Notes: a model not told the origin generated them from the letters alone. Positions 33,233 to 46,176 are shown, counted from the first letter of the stretch. The stretch is DNA of 64,000 bases from Cichorium intybus (GCA_023525715.1 CM042010.1:82895894-82959893), one strand, 5' to 3'. Numbers and translations: made by a program.

Positions 33233-33956
33233 TGCAGAAGAGCAAGACGATGAATGGCTCATTGATAGTGCTTGCTCAATGCACATGACTGGGAGATTGG
33301 AGTTTTTGAGGGACTATCGAGAAGTCAACCACAGAGGATATGTAACATTCGGAAACGATACTAACGGGATAATAAAAGGATATGGGGTTCTTACAAATGG
33401 GAACTTCACAATTCAGAAAGTTACTTACGTTCTCGAACTGAAACACAACTTAGTAAGCATAGGTCAACTCTTCAGCACTGGTCTTAGAGTAAAATTTGAC
33501 AACGAATTCAGCTACATCATGACTAAGACCAGAGACAGATGCTTGGTGAAGTCTCCGAGACATATCAATATGTTTGCTCTTGACATCTCTTTGTTCATCG
33601 GAACGCCTAGATTTTGTCTACTCTCGAAGGCACATTCCGAAATTAGCTGGCTCTGGCATCAAAAGTTAGCACATCTGAACTTTCAATACATGAATCAATT
33701 AGTGACTGGAGAGATGGTCAGAGGAATCCCACTTCGGAAATTCGACAACGAAAATCTATATGCAGCATGTGCACTAGGCAAACAGACGAAGAAACCCCAC
33801 AAGTCAATTTCTGATTCAATCATCTCTTACCCTTTGGAACTTCTCCACATTAACCTATGTGGACCATCAACGGTTGCAAGCCTAAATCACAAGAAGTACA
33901 TCCTGGTGATTGTGGACGATTTCACTCAATTCACCTGGTATTCTTCCTTAGATTAA
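33233..33956 (+). pseudogene. pol: Element D protease, pre-integrase domain and integrase start
   Basis: Different frame from gag. Protease motif EWLIDSACSMHMTG: the catalytic triplet reads D-S-A where D-S-G is expected. Then FGNDTNGIIKGYGVLTNG, LKHNLVSIGQL, and the HHCC domain (LWHQKLAHLNFQYMNQL; LYAACALGKQ). The first integrase block is HINLCGPSTV, with Asn replacing the first catalytic Asp. A stop follows FTWYSSLD. Confidence 0.9.
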
Positions 33957-34421
33957 AATCCAGAACCTTCTTAGAACTCAAAATTTTCATAACATCTATA
34001 GAGATCAAGGTATAATTACCTGTCAGAAGGATCCGAAGCGATAATGGAATAGAATTCAACAATAGACAGACAGAAGAATTTCTGGCATCCAAGGGAATCG
34101 AGCATAACTTTTCAGCTCCCTACACCCCACAACAAAATGGTGTGGTAGAAAGGAGAAATAGAACCCTTGTTGAAGCAGCTAGAGCCATGTTCAACTTCTC
34201 TTACCTTCCACTATCATTCTAGGGAGATGTGATTGCAACAGCATGTTTCGTACAGAACCGATCAATTATCAACAAACGACTTCAGATCCCACCCCTTACG
34301 AAATTTTAAACGGGAGAAAACCTAACGTTAAACTTTTTCATATTTTTGGTTGTCGATGCTTCATCAAAAACAATAAAGACCATTTAGGAAAATTTGTCCC
34401 CAAAAGCGATCAAACATTTTT
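33957..34421 (+). pseudogene. pol: Element D integrase core, frameshifted
   Basis: RRIRSDNGIEF (second Asp) and APYTPQQNGVVERRNRT (Glu) near 34024-34160 are in a new frame. A TAG replaces Trp after LPLSF (about 34219). PYEILNGRKPNVKLFHIFGC and RCFIKNNKDHLGKF then appear in yet another frame. Confidence 0.87.
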
Positions 34422-34922
34422 ATGTGGTATTTATCTAAATCTGTTGCTTACCGTGTGCTGAACAGGAGAACAAGAGTTATTGAAGAGAGCTTTGACATAG
34501 AATTTAATGATCAATATCTTTGGAGAAAACCAGCATATGGCATTTTGTACGTCATGGATGCTGATATCCCGGAAGGTCATCCAACTATTCCAACAATTGA
34601 AATTGATTATGATCTCCTATTCGATCCTCGGGAAACAACAAAACATGCAGAAGTCATTCACTCTCCTGAAGCCATACAGCAGATCACAACAGCTTCTGGT
34701 CCTTCCACATCTACATCATCTGAACCATCAGTGCCGACAAATCAGGTCAGAACTTCAGATTTGAATGCAACAGTTGAGGGGGACCCTGCTCTCCCTTCTC
34801 ATGTCGAACAGGTTCATAGGGAGCCTTCACTGCCAGCACAAGTCGAGGGGGAGCTCTTGCTCCCAACACATGTTGATGGAATCCCACAATCCGAGGGGGG
34901 ACCATCAACACTCAGGAGATAA
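34422..34922 (+). pseudogene. pol: Element D integrase C-terminal domain and linker
   Basis: SVAYRVLNRRTRVIEESFDI is the end of the integrase C-terminal domain. It is followed by a Pro/Ser/Glu linker with repeats of the VEGDPALPSHVEQVHREPSL type. Ends at a TAA after LRR. Confidence 0.85.
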
Positions 34923-36761
34923 AAGAAATAACTCCTCAGCAGATGCTTCCAATGATACACCCATCTTCATATTTGAAGCTGATGAAGACATCTCTGCTGA
35001 ATAATCACACATTCAAGATGTAACTCCTGAGAACTCCGAATTCATTCAAGACATAGCCCCTTCTGAATCAGATCCAACACTAATTCCGAGATTCCACAAA
35101 TGGACTCGGAACCACCCTCCGAACCAGATAATCGGAAATCCCTCCTCTGGAGTTCAGACAAGATCCAAGAAGTCAATCTAGGACGAATGTCATTTCGCTG
35201 CTTACATCAGCAAATTTGAACCAAAGACTATCTTTGACGCACTGGATGACGATGATTGGATAAAAGCCATGCAGGAAGAGTTTGAAGAATTCAAGAGAAA
35301 CAATGTATGGGATCTTGTGCCATGACCAGGAAATCACACAATTATTGGCGCAACATGGGTTTTCCGAAACAAGTTAGACGACATGGGTATAGTAGTCAGA
35401 AACAAAGCCAAACTAGTTGCAAAAGGGTACAGTCAAATTGAAGGACTTGACTAGGACGAGACATACGCACCAGTAGTAAGGATAGAAGCAATCAGAATCT
35501 TCTTAGCCTATGCTGCTCACAAAAATATCATTGTTCCTCAAATGGACATGAAGAGTGCATTCTTGCAATGTGATCTTCAGTAGGTTGTCTATCTTCAGCA
35601 ACCTCCTAGGTTTGAAGATCTTTCTCGTCCTAATCACGTGTACCGTCTGAATAAAGTTGTTTATGGATTGAAGCAATCACCAAGAGCATGGTATGAAACT
35701 CTATCAAATTTCTTGGTAAAATCAGGCTATAGAAGAGGTACCATTGATCCTACATTCTTCGTACGATCTCATCATAAACATATAATGATTGTACAGGTTT
35801 ATGTAGACGATATCATTTTTGGTTCAACCGATCAAATTATGGTTGATGAATTTGCAAAAGTTATGACTGATAAATTTCACATGAGCATGGACAGGGAAAT
35901 AAATTTCTTCTTAGGACTTCAAATCAAACAGACAAATAGAGGAATATTCATTCATCAAGAAAAATACATGAATGAATTGCTGAAAAAGTTCTCTCTTGAG
36001 AATTGCTCTACATCCAAAGTTCCCATATCTACCAATCATAAAATTTTTGCAGATCTAGAAGGAGAACCGGTAGATCACAAGATCTATCATGGAATGATTG
36101 GCTCTCTCCTGTATTTGACTGCCAGCAGACATGACATTATGTTTGCCACATGCATTTGTGCAAGATATCAAGAAGCCCCAAAACTCTCACATCTAACTGT
36201 TGTGAAACAAATTTTCAGATATCTTAAAGGCATAAAGGCAATGGGTCTATGGTATCCTATCAGAGACAACTTCAAACTGCAAGCATTTACTGATTCGGAT
36301 CATGCAGGATGTAAACTAGATAGAAAGAGCACATCTGGAGGTTGTCAATTCCTAGGCGGAAGGCTCGTGAGCTGGTCATCAAAGAAGAAAAATTGTGTTG
36401 CTCTATCTTCAGCAGAAGCAGAGTATGTTGCTGCTTCTACTTGTTGCTCACAGGTACTCTGGATGAAGACTCAGCTCCTGGACTATGTATACAGATTTCT
36501 TCAAGATCCTATCTACTGTGATTCCAAGAGTGCAATAGCCATATCGCACAATCCTATTCAACACTCCATGACTAAGCACATCGACCTTAGGTAACATTTC
36601 ATTAAAGATCAAATCTTGCAAGGTAACATCGAACTCTACTTTATTCCTACTGAGGAACAGGTAGCTGATGTTTTTACTAAAGCATTGGATACTACAAAAT
36701 TTCACAATTTTCCAGAAATGCTGGGAATGTTGAATCATGACTCAAATTTTTTCAGAAAATG
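34923..36761 (+). pseudogene. pol: Element D RT and RNase H, copy 1
   Basis: Blocks WTRNHPPNQIIGNPSSGVQT, GATWVFRNK, KLVAKGYSQ, YAPVVRIEAIR and QMDMKSAFLQ are broken by four in-frame stops (after KKSI, DLVP, EGLD and CDLQ). Then comes a 318-codon open stretch (35638-36594) with VYGLKQSPRAWY, the catalytic VYVDDIIFGSTD, FFLGLQIKQ, FTDSDHAGCKLDRKSTSG, LSSAEAEY and CDSKSAIAISHNP. A TAA after KHIDLR precedes the last block. The start at 35638 is an internal methionine. From 35068 on, this sequence is repeated in two further copies sharing every stop. Confidence 0.92.
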
Positions 36762-37640
36762 ACTTTAACTACCTGATCCTCAGTTCCTTAATTCTTCTTT
36801 CCCAAATTTTTTTATCTCATCCTCTGAAATCATAAATTGGATCTCTGAAACTCTTAATTTCTCCGAGGAGCCTCACTTAAAATACAATTTCTGAATTTTT
36901 TTTGGCAACCTCGTTTGATATCATACTTCTAAATTTCAACTTCTGATCAACCTGTTTTATAAATAAATTTCGAAAACTTTCAAACTTCCGGTTATCTCAA
37001 ATTCAGAACTTCTTCATTACGAGTTTTTATAAGCTCAAAATCACCTTCAAAACCCTCTCTAAGGGAACCTAGTTTCAAAACATATTTCTAAATTTAAATT
37101 TTTGAGCGACCTCTTTTAATTTCAGACTTCTGAATTTACATTTCTGAACAACCTCGTTTAGAAATTAAGTTTATGAACTTTTCAAATACTAAGGAACCAC
37201 GTTTAAAACACAATTTATGAACCTCATTTCTGAGGATACAAAATCAAGTCTCTGAAAAAAAAATTTGGTCAAGTTTCTGAGCAACCTCGCTCAGTCTCAG
37301 ACCTCTGAAGTATTGATTTTAAAAACCTTCGAATCTCATAAATCAGAAACTCACACACTTTCAGACATCCAAGCTTCTGAGCAACCTCGTTTGGTCTCAA
37401 ATCTCTGAGTTTTTCATACTCCCGAACCTTAACACTTTTCGACCTTCAGAAGCTAAAGATAATTTTCACCATGTTTTCTAATCCTTATTTCTGCCATCTT
37501 CACAAAATTTTGGAACCATCACTTTCGGAATTATCAATTTCGGAACACATTTACTCAAAATCAGGTACACATTTTCTTTTCCTTACTTTTCTGAACCCAT
37601 TCTTAATCCGAAATAATAAACGACCAATTAAATGATAAAG
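36762..37640 (+). other. D spacer with degenerate TTCTGA repeats, copy 1
   Basis: Noncoding between pol and the accessory-ORF leader. Made of diverged 60-80-bp units around TTCTGAGCAACCTCGTTTGG with TTTCAGACTTCTGAA-like flanks (about 36840-37420), then A/T-rich sequence. No coding potential seen. Copies at 40702-41580 and 44642-45520. Confidence 0.75.
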
Positions 37641-38296
37641 AATGTGAATTAAATTGTCGATACATTAAATATCCAATTATTAGTATTTAATATTCAAAAT
37701 AATTGTAATTAATTGGTAGTCGTGTCATGCATGTCCCTCTCTGAGTGGACCATACTGTTTAATCATCGCTTGGCATTAAATGTCAAACGAAACCTTTTTC
37801 TGACATGTCTAATCAACGTCCTTTCATTCCAAATCCGGCGGTGTCTCATGCATTTCAAATCTTACTTAAAGCCGTTCCCCCTCTTCCCATCTTCTTCACC
37901 GTTTCATCTTCTTTATCTCAAACTTTCTCAATCTTCATATCTCTCTCGATAATGATCGTACTCATTCATCCTCTCCGCCATCGCCGTCGCTCGATTCATC
38001 AAGATTTTTCTTGTGAAACCCTAGATTCTCGCACTCATCTCCATTTATCGAGCTTTTCCAATCTTCTTTTCGTCTCTCGACATCTACACTCAGGTAAATA
38101 CATCAACTTCCTATGATTTGTGCAAAATATGAACCTGACGTTTAGATGAACATTCTTCACGCGTGCTCTGATCGATCAAAAACCCTACTTTCACAAGAAA
38201 TGACCTTTGGATGTTTATACGCTGTTCTAATTGTTCTTGTTTATTTTCCTAACTTTTTGAATATATTTTGCCTTTGATGATCTTAGAAACGTGTTA
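37641..38296 (+). promoter_or_regulatory. Promoter/5' UTR-like leader of accessory ORF with intron, copy 1
   Basis: A/T-rich sequence changes to a C/T-rich leader (about 37810-38093) with a telobox-like AAACCCTAG (about 38016). A donor ACTCAG|GTAAATAC stands at 38093/38094. The intron 38094-38286 (193 bp, T-rich) has CTAAC as possible branch site and acceptor GATCTTAG. The ORF ATG at 38297 follows 10 bases later. Typical of a plant gene 5' end; function inferred. An upstream ATG at 37805 opens a frame running into the intron. Confidence 0.55.
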
Positions 38297-39007
38297 ATGG
38301 CTGCCCCCTCCAAAAGTGGCGGATCCGCTGACAACAACACCGTTTTGGTCGTAGTTTCTAACCTTTATATTTTAGGAAACCTCTCACTCTACAAAGAACA
38401 TTTACGAGTGTTAATCCATATTTTGTCCAGACATAAACTGGCTCAAGCTTTCTTTGATCCAGCCCTAGAAATTCCAGTGTCTTTACTCGAAAAGACTGTC
38501 ATGTCCGCCAAAAAGGTCCAAAATACTTATTTGGTCACCCTGTTAGATGGTAAGGAAGTACCATTTGACAAAAAGGTGTTTGCTGCAGCTCTCAAACTTC
38601 CATATCATGAAGCCCAATTCGATCATCCTTCCCAACATCAACTTGAGAGTTTGATTTATAAAATAGGATATGCATACAAGCTGGTTAAACTATACCAACT
38701 TTCCAAAGGTCACGTCTCACCCATTTGGCAATGCTTAATCCACTACATGATTAAGTGATTAACTGGTAAGACTGGAGGTACAGACTAGTTAAGCAAATGC
38801 ATGCTTGAACTTCTTTGGAGCTTATTCACTGGGAACGAGATAGATTATGCATAAATTTTGTTTGAAGCCTTTGTCTCTTATATTCCGACTTCTCAGAAAT
38901 CAAAAGGCAAAATCCATTTAGCGCGCTTCTGGGCAATGTGCATTGAACACTTGTACCAAGTCTTCCAGCTTCCGATCCATGTTCCAGATGGTGAAAAACT
39001 AGAAATC
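38297..39007 (+). pseudogene. Element D accessory ORF, N-terminal part, copy 1
   Basis: Begins MAAPSKSGGSADNNT. Visible blocks: LGNLSLYKEHLRVLIHILSR, FFDPALEIPVSLLEKTV, TYLVTLLDGKEVPFDKKVFA, LIYKIGYAYKLVKLY and SPIWQCLIHYMIK. Three in-frame nonsense codons (TGA 38756, TAG 38786, TAA 38852) precede ARFWAMCIEHLYQVFQLPI. This general type of long ORF behind pol in big plant copia elements is annotated as hypothetical or env-like; I know no proven function. No signal peptide seen. At 39007/39008 the duplication junction fuses it in frame to the RT upstream linker. Confidence 0.75.
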
Positions 39008-40701
39008 TCAGATCCAACACTAATTCCGAGATTCCACAAATGGACTCGGAACCACCCTCCGAACCAGATAATCGGAAATCCCTCCTCTGGAGTTCAGACA
39101 AGATCCAAGAAGTCAATCTAGGACGAATGTCATTTCGCTGCTTACATCAGCAAATTTGAACCAAAGACTATCTTTGACGCACTGGATGACGATGATTGGA
39201 TAAAAGCCATGCAGGAAGAGTTTGAAGAATTCAAGAGAAACAATGTATGGGATCTTGTGCCATGACCAGGAAATCACACAATTATTGGCGCAACATGGGT
39301 TTTCCGAAACAAGTTAGACGACATGGGTATAGTAGTCAGAAACAAAGCCAAACTAGTTGCAAAAGGGTACAGTCAAATTGAAGGACTTGACTAGGACGAG
39401 ACATACGCACCAGTAGTAAGGATAGAAGCAATCAGAATCTTCTTAGCCTATGCTGCTCACAAAAATATCATTGTTCCTCAAATGGACATGAAGAGTGCAT
39501 TCTTGCAATGTGATCTTCAGTAGGTTGTCTATCTTCAGCAACCTCCTAGGTTTGAAGATCTTTCTCGTCCTAATCACGTGTACCGTCTGAATAAAGTTGT
39601 TTATGGATTGAAGCAATCACCAAGAGCATGGTATGAAACTCTATCAAATTTCTTGGTAAAATCAGGCTATAGAAGAGGTACCATTGATCCTACATTCTTC
39701 GTACGATCTCATCATAAACATATAATGATTGTACAGGTTTATGTAGACGATATCATTTTTGGTTCAACCGATCAAATTATGGTTGATGAATTTGCAAAAG
39801 TTATGACTGATAAATTTCACATGAGCATGGACAGGGAAATAAATTTCTTCTTAGGACTTCAAATCAAACAGACAAATAGAGGAATATTCATTCATCAAGA
39901 AAAATACATGAATGAATTGCTGAAAAAGTTCTCTCTTGAGAATTGCTCTACATCCAAAGTTCCCATATCTACCAATCATAAAATTTTTGCAGATCTAGAA
40001 GGAGAACCGGTAGATCACATGATCTATCATGGAATGATTGGCTCTCTCCTGTATTTGACTGCCAGCAGACATGACATTATGTTTGCCACATGCATTTGTG
40101 CAAGATATCAAGAAGCCCCAAAACTCTCACATCTAACTGTTGTGAAACAAATTTTCAGATATCTTAAAGGCATAAAGGCAATGGGTCTATGGTATCCTAT
40201 CAGAGACAACTTCAAACTGCAAGCATTTACTGATTCGGATCATGCAGGATGTAAACTAGATAGAAAGAGCACATCTGGAGGTTGTCAATTCCTAGGCGGA
40301 AGGCTCGTGAGCTGGTCATCAAAGAAGAAAAATTGTGTTGCTCTATCTTCAGCAGAAGCAGAGTATGTTGCTGCTTCTACTTGTTGCTCACAGGTACTCT
40401 GGATGAAGACTCAGCTCCTGGACTATGGATACAGATTTCTTCAAGATCCTATCTACTGTGATTCCAAGAGTGCAATAGCCATATCGCACAATCCTATTCA
40501 ACACTCCATGACTAAGCACATCGACCTTAGGTAACATTTCATTAAAGATCAAATCTTGCAAGGTAACATCGAACTCTACTTTATTCCTACTGAGGAACAG
40601 GTAGCTGATGTTTTTACTAAAGCATTGGATACTACAAAATTTCACAATTTTCCAGAAATGCTGGGAATGTTGAATCATGACTCAAATTTTTTCAGAAAAT
40701 G
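39008..40701 (+). pseudogene. pol: Element D RT and RNase H, copy 2
   Basis: Repeat of 35068-36761. It keeps the same stops; the open stretch 39578-40534 differs from copy 1 by a Lys-to-Met change after VDH and Gly for Val after LLDY. Not functional. Confidence 0.92.
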
Positions 40702-42236
40702 ACTTTAACTACCTGATCCTCAGTTCCTTAATTCTTCTTTCCCAAATTTTTTTATCTCATCCTCTGAAATCATAAATTGGATCTCTGAAACTCTTAATTT
40801 CTCCGAGGAGCCTCACTTAAAATACAATTTCTGAATTTTTTTTGGCAACCTCGTTTGATATCATACTTCTAAATTTCAACTTCTGATCAACCTGTTTTAT
40901 AAATAAATTTCGAAAACTTTCAAACTTCCGGTTATCTCAAATTCAGAACTTCTTCATTACGAGTTTTTATAAGCTCAAAATCACCTTCAAAACCCTCTCT
41001 AAGGGAACCTAGTTTCAAAACATATTTCTAAATTTAAATTTTTGAGCGACCTCTTTTAATTTCAGACTTCTGAATTTACATTTCTGAACAACCTCGTTTA
41101 GAAATTAAGTTTATGAACTTTTCAAATACTAAGGAACCACGTTTAAAACACAATTTATGAACCTCATTTCTGAGGATACAAAATCAAGTCTCTGAAAAAA
41201 AAATTTGGTCAAGTTTCTGAGCAACCTCGCTCAGTCTCAGACCTCTGAAGTATTGATTTTAAAAACCTTCGAATCTCATAAATCAGAAACTCACACACTT
41301 TCAGACATCCAAGCTTCTGAGCAACCTCGTTTGGTCTCAAATCTCTGAGTTTTTCATACTCCCGAACCTTAACACTTTTCGACCTTCAGAAGCTAAAGAT
41401 AATTTTCACCATGTTTTCTAATCCTTATTTCTGCCATCTTCACAAAATTTTGGAACCATCACTTTCGGAATTATCAATTTCGGAACACATTTACTCAAAA
41501 TCAGGTACACATTTTCTTTTCCTTACTTTTCTGAACCCATTCTTAATCCGAAATAATAAACGACCAATTAAATGATAAAGAATGTGAATTAAATTGTCGA
41601 TACATTAAATATCCAATTATTAGTATTTAATATTCAAAATAATTGTAATTAATTGGTAGTCGTGTCATGCGTGTCCCTCTCTGAGTGGACCATACTGTTT
41701 AATCATCGCTTGACATTAAATGTCAAACGAAACCTTTTTCTGACATGTCTAATCAACGTCCTTTCATTCCAAATCCGGCGGTGTCTCATGCATTTCAAAT
41801 CTTACTTAAAACCGTTCCCCCTCTTCCCATCTTCTTCACCGTTTCATCTTCTTTATCTCAAACTTTCTCAATCTTCATATCTCTCTCGATAATGATCGTA
41901 CTCATTCATCCTCTCCGCCATCGCCATCGCTCGATTCATCAAGATTTTTCTTGTGAAACCCTAGATTCTCGCACTCATCTCCATTTATCGAGCTTTTCCA
42001 ATCTTCTTTTCGTCTCTCGACATCTACACTCAGGTAAATACATCAACTTCCTATGATTTGTGCAAAATATGAACCTGACGTTTAGATGAACATTCTTCAC
42101 GCGTGCTCTGATCGATCAAAAACCCTACTTTCACAAGAAATGACCTTTGGATGTTTATACGCTGTTCTAATTGTTCTTGTTTATTTTCCTAACTTTTTGA
42201 ATATATTTTGCCTTTGATGATCTTAGAAACGTGTTA
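40702..42236 (+). other. D spacer and accessory-ORF leader, copy 2
   Basis: Repeat of 36762-38296 with the TTCTGA spacer, C/T-rich leader and intron-like block (42034-42226 by offset). Confidence 0.8.
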
Positions 42237-42947
42237 ATGGCTGCCCCCTCTAAAAGTGGCGGATCCGCTGACAACAACACCGTTTTGGTCGTAGTTTCTA
42301 ACCTTTATATTTTAGGAAACCTCTCACTCTACAAAGAACATTTACGAGTGTTAATCCATATTTTGTCCAGACATAAACTGGCTCGAGCTTTCTTTGATCC
42401 AGCCCTAGAAATTCCAGTGTCTTTACTCGAAAAGACTGTCATGTCCGCCAAAAAGGTCCAAAATACTTATTTGGTCACCCTGTTAGATGGTAAGGAAGTA
42501 CCATTTGACAAAAAGGTGTTTGCTGCAGCTCTCAAACTTCCATATCATGAAGCCCAATTCGATCATCCTTCCCAACATCAACTTGAGAGTTTGATTTATA
42601 AAATAGGATATGCATACAAGCTGGTTAAACTATACCAACTTTCCAAAGGTCACGTCTCACCCATTTGGCAATGCTTAATCCACTACATGATTAAGTGATT
42701 AACTGGTAAGACTGGAGGTACAGACTAGTTAAGCAAATGCATGCTTGAACTTCTTTGGAGCTTATTCACTGGGAACGAGATAGATTATGCATAAATTTTG
42801 TTTGAAGCCTTTGTCTCTTATATTCCGACTTCTCAGAAATCAAAAGGCAAAATCCATTTAGCGCGCTTCTGGGCAATGTGCATTGAACACTTGTACCAAG
42901 TCTTCCAGCTTCCGATCCCTGTTCCAGATGGTGAAAAACTAGAAATC
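42237..42947 (+). pseudogene. Element D accessory ORF, N-terminal part, copy 2
   Basis: Same as copy 1 with Arg instead of Gln after HKLA and the same three nonsense codons. It also ends in an in-frame junction to the RT linker of unit 3. Confidence 0.75.
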
Positions 42948-44641
42948 TCAGATCCAACACTAATTCCGAGATTCCACAAATGGACTCGGAACCACCCTCC
43001 GAACCAGATAATCGGAAATCCCTCCTCTGGAGTTCAGACAAGATCCAAGAAGTCAATCTAGGACGAATGTCATTTCGCTGCTTACATCAGCAAATTTGAA
43101 CCAAAGACTATCTTTGACGCACTGGATGACGATGATTGGATAAAAGCCATGCAGGAAGAGTTTGAAGAATTCAAGAGAAACAATGTATGGGATCTTGTGC
43201 CATGACCAGGAAATCACACAATTATTGGCGCAACATGGGTTTTCCGAAACAAGTTAGACGACATGGGTATAGTAGTCAGAAACAAAGCCAAACTAGTTGC
43301 AAAAGGGTACAGTCAAATTGAAGGACTTGACTAGGACGAGACATACGCACCAGTAGTAAGGATAGAAGCAATCAGAATCTTCTTAGCCTATGCTGCTCAC
43401 AAAAATATCATTGTTCCTCAAATGGACATGAAGAGTGCATTCTTGCAATGTGATCTTCAGTAGGTTGTCTATCTTCAGCAACCTCCTAGGTTTGAAGATC
43501 TTTCTCGTCCTAATCACGTGTACCGTCTGAATAAAGTTGTTTATGGATTGAAGCAATCACCAAGAGCATGGTATGAAACTCTATCAAATTTCTTGGTAAA
43601 ATCAGGCTATAGAAGAGGTACCATTGATCCTACATTCTTCGTACGATCTCATCATAAACATATAATGATTGTACAGGTTTATGTAGACGATATCATTTTT
43701 GGTTCAACCGATCAAATTATGGTTGATGAATTTGCAAAAGTTATGACTGATAAATTTCACATGAGCATGGACAGGGAAATAAATTTCTTCTTAGGACTTC
43801 AAATCAAACAGACAAATAGAGGAATATTCATTCATCAAGAAAAATACATGAATGAATTGCTGAAAAAGTTCTCTCTTGAGAATTGCTCTACATCCAAAGT
43901 TCCCATATCTACCAATCATAAAATTTTTGCAGATCTAGAAGGAGAACCGGTAGATCACAAGATCTATCATGGAATGATTGGCTCTCTCCTGTATTTGACT
44001 GCCAGCAGACATGACATTATGTTTGCCACATGCATTTGTGCAAGATATCAAGAAGCCCCAAAACTCTCACATCTAACTGTTGTGAAACAAATTTTCAGAT
44101 ATCTTAAAGGCATAAAGGCAATGGGTCTATGGTATCCTATCAGAGACAACTTCAAACTGCAAGCATTTACTGATTCGGATCATGCAGGATGTAAACTAGA
44201 TAGAAAGAGCACATCTGGAGGTTGTCAATTCCTAGGCGGAAGGCTCGTGAGCTGGTCATCAAAGAAGAAAAATTGTGTTGCTCTATCTTCAGCAGAAGCA
44301 GAGTATGTTGCTGCTTCTACTTGTTGCTCACAGGTACTCTGGATGAAGACTCAGCTCCTGGACTATGGATACAGATTTCTTCAAGATCCTATCTACTGTG
44401 ATTCCAAGAGTGCAATAGCCATATCGCACAATCCTATTCAACACTCCATGACTAAGCACATCGACCTTAGGTAACATTTCATTAAAGATCAAATCTTGCA
44501 AGGTAACATCGAACTCTACTTTATTCCTACTGAGGAACAGGTAGCTGATGTTTTTACTAAAGCATTGGATACTACAAAATTTCACAATTTTCCAGAAATG
44601 CTGGGAATGTTGAATCATGACTCAAATTTTTTCAGAAAATG
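42948..44641 (+). pseudogene. pol: Element D RT and RNase H, copy 3
   Basis: Repeat of 35068-36761; the open stretch is 43518-44474 and all shared stops are present. Confidence 0.92.
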
Positions 44642-46176
44642 ACTTTAACTACCTGATCCTCAGTTCCTTAATTCTTCTTTCCCAAATTTTTTTATCTCAT
44701 CCTCTGAAATCATAAATTGGATCTCTGAAACTCTTAATTTCTCCGAGGAGCCTCACTTAAAATACAATTTCTGAATTTTTTTTGGCAACCTCGTTTGATA
44801 TCATACTTCTAAATTTCAACTTCTGATCAACCTGTTTTATAAATAAATTTCGAAAACTTTCAAACTTCCGGTTATCTCAAATTCAGAACTTCTTCATTAC
44901 GAGTTTTTATAAGCTCAAAATCACCTTCAAAACCCTCTCTAAGGGAACCTAGTTTCAAAACATATTTCTAAATTTAAATTTTTGAGCGACCTCTTTTAAT
45001 TTCAGACTTCTGAATTTACATTTCTGAACAACCTCGTTTAGAAATTAAGTTTATGAACTTTTCAAATACTAAGGAACCACGTTTAAAACACAATTTATGA
45101 ACCTCATTTCTGAGGATACAAAATCAAGTCTCTGAAAAAAAAATTTGGTCAAGTTTCTGAGCAACCTCGCTCAGTCTCAGACCTCTGAAGTATTGATTTT
45201 AAAAACCTTCGAATCTCATAAATCAGAAACTCACACACTTTCAGACATCCAAGCTTCTGAGCAACCTCGTTTGGTCTCAAATCTCTGAGTTTTTCATACT
45301 CCCGAACCTTAACACTTTTCGACCTTCAGAAGCTAAAGATAATTTTCACCATGTTTTCTAATCCTTATTTCTGCCATCTTCACAAAATTTTGGAACCATC
45401 ACTTTCGGAATTATCAATTTCGGAACACATTTACTCAAAATCAGGTACACATTTTCTTTTCCTTACTTTTCTGAACCCATTCTTAATCCGAAATAATAAA
45501 CGACCAATTAAATGATAAAGAATGTGAATTAAATTGTCGATACATTAAATATCCAATTATTAGTATTTAATATTCAAAATAATTGTAATTAATTGGTAGT
45601 CGTGTCATGCGTGTCCCTCTCTGAGTGGACCATACTGTTTAATCATCGCTTGGCATTAAATGTCAAACGAAACCTTTTTCTGACATGTCTAATCAACGTC
45701 CTTTCATTCCAAATCCGGCGGTGTCTCATGCATTTCAAATCTTACTTAAAGCCGTTCCCCCTCTTCCCATCTTCTTCACCGTTTCATCTTCTTTATCTCA
45801 AACTTTCTCAATCTTCATATCTCTCTCGATAATGATCATACTCATTCATCCTCTCCGCCATCGCCGTCGCTCGATTCATCAAGATTTTTCTTGTGAAACC
45901 CTAGATTCTCACACTCATCTCCATTTATCGAGCTTTTCCAATCTTCTTTTCGTCTCTCGACATCTACACTCAGGTAAATACATCAACTTCCTATGATTTG
46001 TGCAAAATATGAACCTAACGTTTAGATGAACATTCTTCACGCGTGCTCTGATCGATCAAAAACCCTACTTTCACAAGAAATGACCTTTGGATGTTTATAC
46101 GCTGTTCTAATTGTTCTTGTTTATTTTCCTAACTTTTTGAATATATTTTGCCTTTGATGATCTTAGAAACGTGTTA
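44642..46176 (+). other. D spacer and accessory-ORF leader, copy 3
   Basis: Repeat of 36762-38296. This copy is contiguous with the complete accessory ORF. Intron-like block at 45974-46166 by offset. Confidence 0.8.

Larger units (their letters stand above)
35068..39007 (+). repeat. 3,940-bp tandem unit 1 of D
   Basis: Runs from the start of RT to inside the accessory ORF. Bounded by TCAGA microhomology: 35068-35072 and the natural continuation at 46888-46892 both read TCAGA. Unit-specific bases include T at 36488 and the AAGC in CTCAAGC near 38450. Confidence 0.95.
39008..42947 (+). repeat. 3,940-bp tandem unit 2 of D
   Basis: Same content as unit 1. Private differences noticed: T at 40020, GACATT near 41712, AAACCGTT near 41813, GCCATCGC near 41930, CTCTAAAAG near 42250. 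Confidence 0.95.
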
